From: Alphaproteobacteria bacterium
GTDB taxonomy: Bacteria > Pseudomonadota > Alphaproteobacteria > Sphingomonadales > JAKSBY01
Length of the DNA stretch: 64,000 bases
Assembly (NCBI GenBank): GCA_021774625.1
Contig: JAJFIV010000006.1
Span: 37,813 to 101,812 of the forward strand
Direction: 5' to 3'
Below, piece after piece: positions 16,421 through 25,806 of the stretch; positions within the stretch are counted from its first letter, which is position 1; the number at the start of each line of letters is the position of its first letter. The notes beneath the pieces are model-generated. The model searched no databases and was not told the origin of the DNA. It saw only the letters and a list, made by a program, of their open reading frames with translations. The translations under genes were made by a program, and so were the position numbers.

Positions 16421-17176
16421 TCAGTGCGCTATCGGCAGGGAAATCTGGTGGCTGCCGTCGGGGAAATTCTGCCTGATTTTGACGATATGCGGGGCTTCCT
16501 TGGTCAGCCAGGCTCTCCACGGCCGCATCACGGTTTCCAGCACCCAGCTATCGACGCTGCCGCCATCCTTGAGTTCCACGGATTCCTGGCCCAGAACACG
16601 CACCGTTTCCCAGACAATCTGACCGCCCGGCCCGAGCACGGGGATCCGGACTTCATACCCCTCTTTAAAAGGGAAGGCGGTCAGGAGAGTCGCATAAATG
16701 GAAAGATCAAAAGGCGCTTCCGACAACGGCAGTTCCTGGGAAATGGGTGAGGATTCCGGGGTCGGAAAAATCGTAAATTTGACACTGCTTCCTTCATATT
16801 CCACATGCGAAATATGCGCACCGAAGGTCGGTCCGGCCTGTCCCACCTGATGAACCAGTTTCGGGGCCAGGGTTTTGGGGTCATTCAAATGAATGCGGGA
16901 GAAAACCTCGTTACCATCCTGATCGAACAGAACGACTTTGCGGTAAAGCATCTGTTTGCCCGCGCGCTCGACAATAGAGACTTCATCGCTCCACTCCCCG
17001 TTAGGGGTAACTGTTCCGTCAGCAGCGTAGCGGTCGAGGCTGAACCGGATTTGATAGGGTTGAATAACGCTGCCGTCGATATCGGGATCACCGACGCTCA
17101 GTTTTTTAGGCTCCGCTTCAGCCATGACGCCATTGATGGCCATCATGATAGAGAGTGAGATAAGATACGGTTTCAT
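16421..17176 (-). CDS. Secreted protein of unknown function paired with the sigma factor
   Basis: 251 residues with a signal peptide (LISLSIMMAINGVMAEA). The mature part is beta-rich with no cysteines and contains repeated short strands such as GEWSDEVSIVERAGKQMLYR and KDGGSVDSWVLETVMRPWRAWL. The layout recalls DUF3108-like outer-membrane-associated proteins, but I cannot confirm that. The gene lies 23 bases downstream of the ECF sigma factor on the same strand, so it is probably co-transcribed and may be part of its regulon or sensing system. Confidence 0.72.
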   Translation of the reverse strand: MKPYLISLSIMMAINGVMAEAEPKKLSVGDPDIDGSVIQPYQIRFSLDRYAADGTVTPNGEWSDEVSIVERAGKQMLYRKVVLFDQDGNEVFSRIHLNDPKTLAPKLVHQVGQAGPTFGAHISHVEYEGSSVKFTIFPTPESSPISQELPLSEAPFDLSIYATLLTAFPFKEGYEVRIPVLGPGGQIVWETVRVLGQESVELKDGGSVDSWVLETVMRPWRAWLTKEAPHIVKIRQNFPDGSHQISLPIAH

Positions 17177-17199
17177 TATTTATCCTTTCCTGCTGTCAT

Positions 17200-18054
17200 T
17201 TAATGGGGTGGCCCCTTTCGCAGAGAGGCCGTTATGGTCGGGCGCAAACGGATGATGAAATCGGGCACGGCGCTGTCTGCCGCGTCCCGGAACAACGCGA
17301 GCCATTCGTCTTTTGTGCCGGACCATTTGCCGGCCTCATCATCCGCCATTGCCCTCCGGTCGGGGTTGAAAGTGAGCTTATTGGGATCAACCACGCCGAA
17401 TTGGATAAAAGCTTTGGTTTTTTTGGGACAGCGGCAGGGGGCGTTTGGATTGACCAGGCCACACTGCCCATCCATGAATTTCTTCAGTTCCGCCCGGGCG
17501 CGGGAGAGTTTTTTGCGAAACGCATCAGCCCGCATATCGAGAATTCCGGCCGCCTGATTGCTGCTCAATCCCAGTCCCGCGCCAAGCGCAAAAACCGCTC
17601 TCTGCTCGCGGTTAAAGCACATCAGCATGCCCCTCACACAGGATTGTTTGGCCTCTTCCGCCAGCACCCAGGGGTCCATATCGTAATCACCGGTATCGGG
17701 CATGGCTTGATCCGGGCAGGCATTGATCTTTTCCGCATAATGATCGAAGGAAAGCACGCGGCCCTCGACTGCCCGTTTTTTCATGGTCAGCGCATGGTTG
17801 GCCGCGATCCGTATGGCCCAGGTGCGAAAGGCGCTGCGGCCCTCGAAACCGCCCAGATGGGTGACGATCTTGATCAGCGCTTCCTGGGTCACATCCTCGG
17901 CATCTTCCGCAGACCACAGCATTTTCCGGATAAAGCGGTAAATGGCGGCCTGGTGACGCGCAATCAGGGTCTCAAGCGCCTGCTGGCTGCCGTTCTGCGC
18001 GGCCTCAACCAACTGCTCATCCCTCTGTTCGGAAAAATTCACAAAATCCTCCAT
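17200..18054 (-). CDS. ECF-type RNA polymerase sigma factor with a C-terminal extension
   Basis: 284 residues, about 90 longer than a minimal ECF sigma. Region 2 is clear (RHQAAIYRFIRKMLWSAEDAEDVTQEALIKI, residues 30-65), as is region 4 (LGLSSNQAAGILDMRADAFRKKLSRARAELK, about 160-190). An extension follows with a Cys-rich segment (CGLVNPNAPCRC, near 200) and a mostly soluble tail to 284. Such CGxxNP...CRC tails occur in some ECF groups and may bind metal or regulate activity without a separate anti-sigma. No anti-sigma gene is adjacent. Confidence 0.85.
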   Translation of the reverse strand: MEDFVNFSEQRDEQLVEAAQNGSQQALETLIARHQAAIYRFIRKMLWSAEDAEDVTQEALIKIVTHLGGFEGRSAFRTWAIRIAANHALTMKKRAVEGRVLSFDHYAEKINACPDQAMPDTGDYDMDPWVLAEEAKQSCVRGMLMCFNREQRAVFALGAGLGLSSNQAAGILDMRADAFRKKLSRARAELKKFMDGQCGLVNPNAPCRCPKKTKAFIQFGVVDPNKLTFNPDRRAMADDEAGKWSGTKDEWLALFRDAADSAVPDFIIRLRPTITASLRKGPPH

Positions 18055-18155
18055 TCATAAGATTGGACAATCATTATCGGCGCCTGTGACAAAAGTGACG
18101 AATTTTTTTCAATCCCTCTCGACTGGCAGAGGCGATCTGTTATCTTGCGATTATT

Positions 18156-18950
18156 ATGCAGCAATATCTCGATCTGTTGAAACATGTGCGTCACGCCGGG
18201 GTCTTTAAGGGAGACCGGACCGGAACGGGGACCTGTTCCGTTTTCGGGTATCAGATGCGGTTTGACCTTACGGAAGGCTTTCCGCTTCTGACGACCAAAA
18301 AACTCCATGTGAAATCAATCATTCATGAGCTTTTGTGGTTTCTGGCAGGCGATACCAATGTCGGATATCTGAAGGACAATGGCGTTTCGATCTGGGATGA
18401 CTGGGCCGATGAGAAGGGTGAACTGGGTCCGGTTTACGGTCATCAATGGCGATCCTGGCCCGCGCCGGACGGCTCAAAAATAGACCAGATTTCCAGGCTG
18501 ATCCATGACATCAAAACCAATCCCAATTCCCGCCGCCTGATTGTCTCCGCCTGGAATGTGGCGGAGGTGAATAAAATGGCGCTGCCGCCCTGTCACTGCC
18601 TGTTCCAGTTCTATGTGGCGGACGGCAGGCTGTCCTGCCAGCTTTATCAGCGCTCCGCCGATATTTTCCTGGGCGTCCCGTTCAATATCGCATCCTACGG
18701 CCTTTTGACCCTGATGGTGGCGCAGGCGACCGGGCTGGAGCCGGGCGAGTTCATCCACACTTTCGGCGATGCCCATCTCTATTCCAACCATCTGGAACAG
18801 GCGGATAAGCAATTGAGCCGGCAGCCGAGAGCCCTACCCGTGCTCACCATCAACCCGGACGTAAAGGATATCTTCGCCTTCCGCTATGAGGATTTTACCC
18901 TGTCAGGTTACGACCCCCACCCGCATATCAAGGCGAAGGTGGCGGTGTGA
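18156..18950 (+). CDS. thyA: Thymidylate synthase
   Basis: 264 residues, identical in length to E. coli ThyA. It makes dTMP from dUMP using methylene-tetrahydrofolate. The catalytic Cys is in [11 protein letters not shown] (about residue 146). Further hallmarks are [11 protein letters not shown] at the start, [26 protein letters not shown] and GDAHLYSNH. The ribosome site before ATG 18156 is weak. No dihydrofolate reductase gene follows. Confidence 0.97.
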   Translation: MQQYLDLLKHVRHAGVFKGDRTGTGTCSVFGYQMRFDLTEGFPLLTTKKLHVKSIIHELLWFLAGDTNVGYLKDNGVSIWDDWADEKGELGPVYGHQWRSWPAPDGSKIDQISRLIHDIKTNPNSRRLIVSAWNVAEVNKMALPPCHCLFQFYVADGRLSCQLYQRSADIFLGVPFNIASYGLLTLMVAQATGLEPGEFIHTFGDAHLYSNHLEQADKQLSRQPRALPVLTINPDVKDIFAFRYEDFTLSGYDPHPHIKAKVAV

Positions 18951-18952
18951 TG

Positions 18953-19022
18953 GAGATTGCTTCGCTTCGCTCGCAATGACAATTTATGTCATTGCGAGGA
19001 GCGACAGCGAAGCGGCAATCTC
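18953..19022. repeat. 70-base palindromic repeat between convergent genes
   Basis: GAGATTGC at 18953 pairs with GCAATCTC ending at 19022, and the inner arms CGCAATGACA/TGTCATTGCG pair around a 5-base centre. The outer arms are imperfect (CTTCGCTTCGCT against AGCGACAGCGAAG). It fills the 73 bases between thyA and the dipeptidase gene. It looks like a REP-type element and probably acts as a two-way terminator. Confidence 0.8.
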
Positions 19023-19023
19023 T

Positions 19024-20322
19024 TTATTGTTGTGCCGCCTGCAACTCGGCTGCGGTCCGTTCGTTCTCGCGCAGGACCCGCAGCGTATTGCCGCTCCAGA
19101 TTTTAGCGATATCCTCGTCGCTGTAACCGCGGCGCACCAGTTCGGCAGTGACATTGAGCGTTTCGCTGGCGTCATCCCAGCCGACAACGCCGCCGCCGCC
19201 GTCAAAGTCAGAGGAAATACCCACGTGATCGATGCCCATCACCTCGACCATGTGATCGATGTGGTTCACATAGTCGGAGACATTGGCGCGCGGCCATGTG
19301 GCATGGATTTCCTCCATCCGGCGGCGGAATTCCGCAGCCTGTTCCTCGCTCGCTTCGCCGGTGAACAGCATGATGCGGGTCACGCCCATTTCTTCCTGCA
19401 TGGCTTCGATGGCGGCGGTTTTTTCCGGCGGGTCGGCGCGGACGAAAGCGCCGAGCGCCACGGCCTGGACAACGCCGCCATTTTCCTTCACGGCGCGCAG
19501 CTGTTCATCGTCCATGTTGCGCGGATGATCATTCAGCGCCCGGGCTCCGGAATGGGACGCCATAACCGGCGATTTGGAGAGCGCCGTGGCTTCCATCATC
19601 GCGGCTTTGGACACATGGGAGATATCGACCACAATCCCGACCCGGTTCATTTCCGCGATGACTTCCGCGCCAAAATCGCTGATGCCGTTATGTTCGGAGT
19701 CTGCATCGCCGAAATCCTTATTGGCCTGAGCGGAATCGGCGATGTCGTTGTGACCGTTATGCGCGAGGGTGATGTAACGTGCGCCGAGATCCCGGTATTT
19801 TTCCAGCAGTGACAAATCTTTGCCGATCACATAACCGTTTTCGATGCCGATAAAGGCGGCGAGCTTGCCGTTTTTCCAGGCTGCATCCGCTTCGTCCGCC
19901 GTATCCACAAGCACGATCTTGTCGGGATACATGTCATCGGTCATGCGGTGGATAGCGTCAAACTTGATCATGGCGTCCGCCTTGGCCTTTTCATAGTTTT
20001 CAGGCGTCCGTTCCGTTTGTCCCACATAGACAATAAAAAAGGCCGTATCGAGTCCGCCTTCCAGCATCTTAGGGATATCCACCTGGGCATCGCCGCGCAC
20101 CCCGGGGTCCGCTTCCGCAGTCGCATAATTTGGCGGGATGTCCACATGGGTGTCCAACGTCATGATGGAAGCATGCAGTTCTTCGGCCTTCGTCATGACG
20201 TCCGCATCGCTCATCTGCCCGACGGTTTCATCCGCCGGCGCCGGCTGACCGCCTTCGCCGCAGGCAGCAACAATCAATGAAAATAATATAGTGGAAAAAA
20301 ATCCGATCCGGTTTCCCTGCAT
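19024..20322 (-). CDS. Membrane dipeptidase, peptidase family M19 (lipoprotein)
   Basis: 432 residues. An N-terminal lipobox (SLIVAAC) followed by a Pro/Ala-rich linker points to an envelope lipoprotein. Zinc ligand motifs of renal-dipeptidase-like enzymes are present: LDTHVDIPP (HxD) near residue 57, GIENGYVIG near 165, LAHNGHNDIAD near 190, SHSGARALNDHPRN near 255, and DHVGISSDFDGGGG near 365. It hydrolyses dipeptides, possibly also D-amino-acid or beta-lactam-like substrates. Confidence 0.9.
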   Translation of the reverse strand: MQGNRIGFFSTILFSLIVAACGEGGQPAPADETVGQMSDADVMTKAEELHASIMTLDTHVDIPPNYATAEADPGVRGDAQVDIPKMLEGGLDTAFFIVYVGQTERTPENYEKAKADAMIKFDAIHRMTDDMYPDKIVLVDTADEADAAWKNGKLAAFIGIENGYVIGKDLSLLEKYRDLGARYITLAHNGHNDIADSAQANKDFGDADSEHNGISDFGAEVIAEMNRVGIVVDISHVSKAAMMEATALSKSPVMASHSGARALNDHPRNMDDEQLRAVKENGGVVQAVALGAFVRADPPEKTAAIEAMQEEMGVTRIMLFTGEASEEQAAEFRRRMEEIHATWPRANVSDYVNHIDHMVEVMGIDHVGISSDFDGGGGVVGWDDASETLNVTAELVRRGYSDEDIAKIWSGNTLRVLRENERTAAELQAAQQ

Positions 20323-20411
20323 GTCCCAATCCCCTTTGGTTTGATAAACGAGACGGACTGTAAGGGGTTAGCGGAAGATGAGCAAGAGGAGAGCGTCGTA
20401 ATAATCATTGG

Positions 20412-20456
20412 TATATGCTTGACATATGCTATAAAAGGCATATGCTTGGCCTATGC
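20412..20456 (+). promoter_or_regulatory. vapBC promoter with tandem operator repeats
   Basis: Two 18-base imperfect direct repeats (starting TATATGCTTGACATATGC at 20412 and CATATGCTTGGCCTATGC at 20439), each holding an inverted GCATA/TATGC core. Consensus TTGACA (20419-20424) sits in the first and TATGCT (20441-20446), 16 bases later, in the second, so a VapBC complex bound here would block the promoter. Confidence 0.65.
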
Positions 20457-20472
20457 ATTAAAGGTACGGATC

Positions 20473-20700
20473 ATGCAAACAGCAAAACTCTTTATCAATG
20501 GCCGCAGCCAGGCGGTGCGGATTCCCAAATCCCTCGCCTTTAAAGGGGTCAATGAAGTCGCCGTTCGCAAGGAGGGGGATAAACTGATCCTTGAGCCCCT
20601 GCGCAAAACCTGGACCTCTCTGCCGGAGGCCGGCGCTGCCAGCGCGGATTTCATGGCGGATCGTCCGGATATGATTGAAACGGAGCGTGTGCGGTTTTGA
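20473..20700 (+). CDS. vapB: VapB-family antitoxin (AbrB/SpoVT fold)
   Basis: 75 residues. The N-terminal swapped-hairpin fold is evident from AKLFINGRSQAVRIPKSLAF and VAVRKEGDKLILEP. The C-terminal tail (residues 45-75), which wraps the toxin, is acidic and flexible. ATG 20473 is the start because the preceding in-frame codons are promoter DNA. Its stop overlaps the vapC start. Confidence 0.93.
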   Translation: MQTAKLFINGRSQAVRIPKSLAFKGVNEVAVRKEGDKLILEPLRKTWTSLPEAGAASADFMADRPDMIETERVRF

Positions 20701-21107
20701 CGCTCTATATGCTCGATACCGATATTTGCAGTTATATCATGAAAAGAGCGCCGTCTCCCTTGTTGTCCAGGATGGAACAGACGGTCGAACGGGGCCACGC
20801 CCTTTGCATATCTGTGATCACCTATTCGGAATTGCGTCTGGGAGCAGCACGTTCCCCGGCTGTGAAAAAATATAATCACCTGATTGATGAATTTTCCGAA
20901 AGATTGGATTTTATTGCGGACTGGACGGCCTTGGAGGCCGACCGCTATGCCGGATTACAGGCCCATCTATTTTCCCGGGGAACGCCGATTGGCCAAAATG
21001 ACACTATGATCGCTGCCCATGCACTTAGCGTAGGGGCGGTTTTGGTGACCAACAATCAAAAGCATTTCACGCGGATTAATAAATTATCGGTTGAAAACTG
21101 GGCCTGA
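20697..21107 (+). CDS. vapC: VapC-family PIN-domain ribonuclease toxin
   Basis: 136 residues. PIN-domain acidic residues are Asp7 (MLDTDICSYI), Glu45 (YSELRLGA) and Asp102 (GQNDTMIAAHA), followed by TNNQKHF, which usually holds the last catalytic position. VapC toxins cleave tRNA or rRNA. TTG 20697 overlaps the vapB stop (TTGA); ATG 20709 is an alternative start. Confidence 0.93.
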   Translation: MTLYMLDTDICSYIMKRAPSPLLSRMEQTVERGHALCISVITYSELRLGAARSPAVKKYNHLIDEFSERLDFIADWTALEADRYAGLQAHLFSRGTPIGQNDTMIAAHALSVGAVLVTNNQKHFTRINKLSVENWA

Positions 21108-21111
21108 CCCT

Positions 21112-22152
21112 TCATCCCATCCAATCCATAATCACTTTCCCGCTCTGGCCCGAGCGCATGGTGTCGAACGCAATTTGGTAGTCATCAATGGGAAAACGGT
21201 GGGTGATCATGGCGTCGAGATTGAGTCCGGATTGCAGCATGACGATCATCTTGTACCAGGTTTCGTACATTTCCCGGCCGTAAATGCCCTTCAGCGTCAG
21301 GGCGCGGAGGATGATTTCCGACCAATCCACCGGCATTTTTTCGGGCGGCAGGCCAAGAAGGGCGATTCGACCGCCCATGATCATGTTCCGGACCATCTGA
21401 TTGAAGGCCTGTTCATTGCCGGACATTTCCAGTCCGACATCGAAACCTTCCCGCATTTTTAATTCCGACTGTATGTCCTTCAGGTCTTCCTTCATTACAT
21501 TGACGGGCCGGACATCGGCGACTTTGGCGGCAAGATCAAGACGGTATTCATTCACGTCGGTGATGACCACATGGCGGGCCCCGGCGTGGCGGGCAACGGC
21601 CCCGGCCATAATGCCGATGGGCCCTGCGCCGGTGATCAGCACATCCTCGCCGATCAGCGGAAAGGACAGCGCGGCGTGGGTCGCGTTGCCGAACGGATCA
21701 AGTATGGCCGCCATATCGTCCGACACATTCTCGGGCAGGGGGATGGCGTTAAAGGCGGGCAGGGACAGATATTCCGCAAAAGCGCCCGGGCGGTTGACGC
21801 CAACGCCGGTGGTGTCGGGGGCCAGATGAAAATTCCCCGCCCGCGCATTGCGGCTCGCCATGCCGACAATATGGCCTTCGCCGGAAACTCGCTGGCCGAT
21901 CTTCAAATGTTTGACCGATGCGCCGATATCGACAATTTCCCCGCCATATTCATGACCGGTGATCATCGGCACCGGAACGGTTTTCTGCGCCCATTCATCC
22001 CAGTTATAGATATGGATGTCGGTGCCGCAGATGGCGGTCTTGCGGATTTTGATCAGCACATCTTCGGGACCGATTTCGGGGACCGGTTCCTCGCTCATCC
22101 AGATGCCGGGTTCGGGTTTCGCCTTGACAAGGGCTTTCATAGTATTCTGCAT
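21112..22152 (-). CDS. tdh: L-threonine 3-dehydrogenase
   Basis: 346 residues. It oxidises L-threonine to 2-amino-3-ketobutyrate with NAD+. Zinc and family motifs are [16 protein letters not shown] near residue 40, [12 protein letters not shown] near 65, and the Rossmann loop [10 protein letters not shown] near 175. The start codon overlaps the kbl stop (TGATG), so kbl-tdh form a coupled two-gene operon that turns threonine into glycine and acetyl-CoA. Confidence 0.96.
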   Translation of the reverse strand: MQNTMKALVKAKPEPGIWMSEEPVPEIGPEDVLIKIRKTAICGTDIHIYNWDEWAQKTVPVPMITGHEYGGEIVDIGASVKHLKIGQRVSGEGHIVGMASRNARAGNFHLAPDTTGVGVNRPGAFAEYLSLPAFNAIPLPENVSDDMAAILDPFGNATHAALSFPLIGEDVLITGAGPIGIMAGAVARHAGARHVVITDVNEYRLDLAAKVADVRPVNVMKEDLKDIQSELKMREGFDVGLEMSGNEQAFNQMVRNMIMGGRIALLGLPPEKMPVDWSEIILRALTLKGIYGREMYETWYKMIVMLQSGLNLDAMITHRFPIDDYQIAFDTMRSGQSGKVIMDWMG

Positions 22153-23357
22153 CAGGCAATCACTCCCAGTTCGCGTCCCACCCTGATGAAGGCGGCGATG
22201 GCGAAATCAATCTGTTCCGGCGTATGGGCCGCCGACATTTGCGTGCGGATGCGGGCCTGCCCCTTGGGCACCACCGGATAGAAAAAGCCGATCACATAGA
22301 CGCCTTCCTCCAAAAGCTTCACCGCCATCTCCTGCGCGAGTTTCGCATCACCCAGCATCACCGGGATGATCGGATGTTCGCCCGGCACCAGGGTAAAGCC
22401 CGCCTTTTCCATACCGGCGCGGAAACGCTTGGCATTATACCGGAGTTTCGCCCGCAGATCATCGCCATCCTTTAGCAAGTCTAACACTTTCATGGACGCG
22501 CTGACCAGCGCTGGCGGCACGGAATTGGAAAACAGATAGGGGCGGGAGCGCTGGCGCAACAGATCAACCACTTCCTGCTTCGCCGCCGTAAAACCGCCGG
22601 ATGCGCCGCCCAGAGCCTTGCCGAGGGTACTGGTCAGAATATCGATCCGGCCCTCGACGCCGCAATATTCCGGCGTGCCGCGGCCATGTTCGCCAATAAA
22701 ACCGGATGCGTGACTGTCATCCACCATGACGAGTGCGTCATACTTGTCCGCCAGATCGCAGATGTCTTTCAGGTTGGCGATGATGCCGTCCATGGAAAAA
22801 ACCCCGTCAGTCGCGATCATTTTATAACGGGCGCCCGCCGCATTGGCGGCCTGCAACTGGGCTTCAAGATCGGCCATATCATTGTTGGCGTAGCGAAAAC
22901 GCTTCGCTTTACACAGCCTGACCCCGTCAATGATGGAGGCATGGTTCAGGGCGTCGGAAATAATAGCGTCCTCTTCACTCAACAGCGGTTCGAACAGCCC
23001 GCCATTGGCGTCGAAACAGGCGACATACAGCACCGAATCCTCATAACCGAAGAAATCGGCGATTTTCTGTTCCAGATCCCGGTGAATGGCCTGGGTGCCG
23101 CAGATAAAGCGCACCGACGCCATGCCATAACCGAATTCGTCCAGGCCTTTCTTTGCTGCCGCCATCAGTTCCGGCGAATCCGCCAATCCCAGGTAATTAT
23201 TGGCGCAGAAATTTACCACTGGCTGCTCATCGCCATTCGCCCGCACCGAAATTTTCGAGGATTGCGGCGTGACGATCAGTCGTTCCCGCTTGTAAAGCCC
23301 GGCGGCGTCAATCTCTTCCAATATGGCCGAAAGATGTGAATAATAGGCACTGTTCAT
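22152..23357 (-). CDS. kbl: 2-amino-3-ketobutyrate CoA ligase
   Basis: 401 residues, fold-type I PLP enzyme of the alpha-oxoamine synthase family. It splits 2-amino-3-ketobutyrate with CoA into glycine and acetyl-CoA. The N-terminus [16 protein letters not shown] is canonical; ATG 23357 has AAGGA upstream. Other motifs are [11 protein letters not shown] near residue 47, [16 protein letters not shown] near 207 and the PLP lysine in [12 protein letters not shown] near 243. Confidence 0.96.
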   Translation of the reverse strand: MNSAYYSHLSAILEEIDAAGLYKRERLIVTPQSSKISVRANGDEQPVVNFCANNYLGLADSPELMAAAKKGLDEFGYGMASVRFICGTQAIHRDLEQKIADFFGYEDSVLYVACFDANGGLFEPLLSEEDAIISDALNHASIIDGVRLCKAKRFRYANNDMADLEAQLQAANAAGARYKMIATDGVFSMDGIIANLKDICDLADKYDALVMVDDSHASGFIGEHGRGTPEYCGVEGRIDILTSTLGKALGGASGGFTAAKQEVVDLLRQRSRPYLFSNSVPPALVSASMKVLDLLKDGDDLRAKLRYNAKRFRAGMEKAGFTLVPGEHPIIPVMLGDAKLAQEMAVKLLEEGVYVIGFFYPVVPKGQARIRTQMSAAHTPEQIDFAIAAFIRVGRELGVIA

Positions 23358-23460
23358 AGGGATGTTCCTTTTCTTACACTTCCATAGCAAAGATAAGGCG
23401 ATTTACAAGTCCACACCGATCCTGATAATGCAACAAAATGTGGCCGGGAGGATATGTTTC

Positions 23461-24528
23461 ATGCTCAGACTGTTTCCAACGCTGATATTATTGTTCACCG
23501 CCTTGCCTGTTTTAGCCCAGACCGGTTATCCCGAACCGGTGCGCGGCACCTACGTGATGACGGACTTTGTTTTTGATACCGGTGAAACACTGCCGGAATT
23601 GAAGCAAAGCTATCTGACCATCGGCGAACCGCGGCGGGGGGCGGACGGGAAGGTGGAAAACGCCGTCCTTATTATGCATGGCACAACGGGGCAGGGGGCA
23701 AGCTTCCTGTCCGACCGTTTCGCCGGTCATCTGTTCGGCCCCGGTCAGTTGCTGGATGCGGAAAAATATTTCATCATCCTTGCCGACGGCCTTGGTCATG
23801 GACAGTCCAGCCGGCCTTCGGACGGTCTTCACATGAAATTTCCGAAATATACCTATGACGATATGGTCCGCGCCCAGTACCGGATGCTGACGGAGCATCT
23901 GGGTGTCGATCATCTGCGCCTTGTCATGGGGACCTCCATGGGCGGTATGATGAGTTGGGTCTGGGGCTATACATATCCCGATTTTATGGACGCCCTGATG
24001 CCGCTTGCCAGCCTGCCGGTTGAAATTGCCGGGCGCAACCGTATGCAGCGCAAAATGATGATGGATGCGATCATGTATGATCCCGCCTGGAACGGGGGCG
24101 AGTATGACCAACAGCCGGTCGGCCTGAAAAGCGCCGCCCATGCGCTGATCTTCATGATTTCAAGCCCGCTGCAATGGCAGAAACAGGCCCCCACCCGGGA
24201 ACAGTCGGAAGAAATGCTGGAAAGCCTCGTCAACCGTTTCTACACCGGCCTCGACGCCAATGACCTGATCTACCAGTTCGATTCGTCGCGCTTCTATAAC
24301 CCCGCTCCGCATCTTCACAGGATCAGGGCGCCGCTATACGCTATCAACTCCGCCGATGACCAGGTCAACCCGCCGGAGCTCGGCATTCTGGAAGAAGAAA
24401 TCAAAAAGGTGCCCAGGGGCCGCGCCATCCTGCTTCCCATCACCGATGAAACCCGCGGCCACGGCACGCATTCCATTCCGGCCATCTGGGGCCAGTATCT
24501 GGCGGAACTGCTGGCGGAAACGGAGTAA
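23461..24528 (+). CDS. Secreted alpha/beta hydrolase of the MetX-like group
   Basis: 355 residues from ATG 23461, with a signal peptide (LILLFTALPVLAQ). The core resembles homoserine O-acetyltransferase-like hydrolases: LIMHGTTGQG near residue 60, the nucleophile Ser in MGTSMGGMMSWVWGYTYPDF near 150, an Asp in INSADDQVNPPE near 300 and a His in ETRGHGTHSIP near 330. A secreted form cannot act in methionine synthesis, so it is probably an esterase or acyltransferase of unknown substrate. Divergent from kbl. Confidence 0.82.
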   Translation: MLRLFPTLILLFTALPVLAQTGYPEPVRGTYVMTDFVFDTGETLPELKQSYLTIGEPRRGADGKVENAVLIMHGTTGQGASFLSDRFAGHLFGPGQLLDAEKYFIILADGLGHGQSSRPSDGLHMKFPKYTYDDMVRAQYRMLTEHLGVDHLRLVMGTSMGGMMSWVWGYTYPDFMDALMPLASLPVEIAGRNRMQRKMMMDAIMYDPAWNGGEYDQQPVGLKSAAHALIFMISSPLQWQKQAPTREQSEEMLESLVNRFYTGLDANDLIYQFDSSRFYNPAPHLHRIRAPLYAINSADDQVNPPELGILEEEIKKVPRGRAILLPITDETRGHGTHSIPAIWGQYLAELLAETE

Positions 24529-24548
24529 TTCCCATTCTTCCATCCCTC

Positions 24549-24600
24549 CCGCGAAGGCGGAAGTCTGTGTGTGTTTGCAGAGGGATGCCCGCCTTCGCGG
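24549..24600. repeat. Intergenic inverted repeat between convergent genes
   Basis: CCGCGAAGGCGG (24549-24560) and CCGCCTTCGCGG (24589-24600) are perfect arms. CATCCCT and AGGGATG flank each arm on the same side, a composite typical of dispersed palindromic elements. It sits between the MetX-like hydrolase and the MFS gene, so it probably ends both transcripts. Confidence 0.65.
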
Positions 24601-24615
24601 CCATGACATTTACCG

Positions 24616-25797
24616 TCAGGATTTTGATCTGACACCCAGAATGCTGACAATGGTCAGGAGCATCATCACGGACGAGATATAGAACACTTCCCTGGGGAAC
24701 CCCTCATCCAGCATATAGCCGAAGGCAGGCGCGGCGATCAGGCTGGCGAGGCTGAGGCCGGTGGAAACAAAGCCGAAGACGGTTCCGGTCGCCGCCCTGG
24801 GCGCGGCTTCCTTGACGATCATATCGCGCGACGGCGAAATGATGCCCCAGAGAAAGCCGGCCAGGCTGAGCAGGGCAAGCACCAGCAGCGTCGATCCGGT
24901 GAGGGTAATGGCAAGGTAAATCATCATCGCCGCGCCCAGTGCAGCGAGAGAGGCGGTCAAAGCGTGGCGGCCATATTTATCCGCCAATTGCCCGCCCACC
25001 AGCACGCCGATGGCGGAGGCAATCAGATAGCCGGTCAGCGCCGTGTTGGCTTCCGCAAGACTGAGCGCGCCGATCTGCTCGTAAATCGTTACCGCATAGC
25101 CGCGAATGCCGGTGTCGGAGAAGCCGATCAGCACCCAGGTCAGGAAGCACATCAGGATGGGCGCCGATAAAAACAGCTTTTTATGATCAAGGGCGGGCTT
25201 CGGCCCCCCCGCATCATGGGCGGCGGCCCGGGCATCGCGGATCACCGGCTGAAAAAGCATGAAGATGGCGAATAGAATACCGAGCAACCCGGCGCCGATC
25301 ATCGCCCATTGCCAGCTTGCCGCCACCGCGATTCCCGCCATGAAAGGCGGAGCCACGGCCCAGCCAAGATTGCCCATAAAGGCATGAATGCCAAAGGCCC
25401 GCCCGTGTTTTCCTTCGCCGACCTGGTTGGAGAGCAGGGCAAAATCCGCCGGGTGATAGGCCGCATTGGCAACGCCGGACAGGGTCATCAGGACCAGCAG
25501 TGCCGGGTAGGTGGGAATCAGGCCGATCAGGATGATAATGAAGCCCTGCGCAGCCAGCGCCGCGATCAGAATCGGACCCGCGCCAATCTTGTCGACGATC
25601 ATACCAACCGGCACCTGCAACACCGCGGACGACAGGCCAAACAGTGAAATCGCCAGGCCGAGCGCCGCGTAACTCACCCCGAAATCCGCCTGCAGGATCG
25701 GCAGGATCGGCGGCAAAATCATCATATAAAAATGGCTGATCAGATGGGCGATGCCGACAAGACTGATGACCCGGATGGTATTGTTCCTGTCCGTCAT
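24616..25797 (-). CDS. MFS transporter (Fsr-like)
   Basis: 393 residues with twelve predicted membrane helices. GMIVDKIGAGPIL near residue 65 is the loop 2-3 signature of the major facilitator family and GQLADKYGRHALT near 265 its second-half counterpart. LISHFYMMILPPILP at the start resembles fosmidomycin-resistance-type exporters. It begins 9 bases after soeC, so it should be co-transcribed with the SoeABC-like oxidoreductase and may move its substrate or product. Confidence 0.85.
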   Translation of the reverse strand: MTDRNNTIRVISLVGIAHLISHFYMMILPPILPILQADFGVSYAALGLAISLFGLSSAVLQVPVGMIVDKIGAGPILIAALAAQGFIIILIGLIPTYPALLVLMTLSGVANAAYHPADFALLSNQVGEGKHGRAFGIHAFMGNLGWAVAPPFMAGIAVAASWQWAMIGAGLLGILFAIFMLFQPVIRDARAAAHDAGGPKPALDHKKLFLSAPILMCFLTWVLIGFSDTGIRGYAVTIYEQIGALSLAEANTALTGYLIASAIGVLVGGQLADKYGRHALTASLAALGAAMMIYLAITLTGSTLLVLALLSLAGFLWGIISPSRDMIVKEAAPRAATGTVFGFVSTGLSLASLIAAPAFGYMLDEGFPREVFYISSVMMLLTIVSILGVRSKS

Positions 25798-25806
25798 GGG
25801 ATGCTT

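Noticed and set aside
18953..24600. CRISPR-like repeat arrays
   Set aside because: The repeats are isolated palindromes in gaps, with no regular spacing, no spacers and no cas genes nearby.
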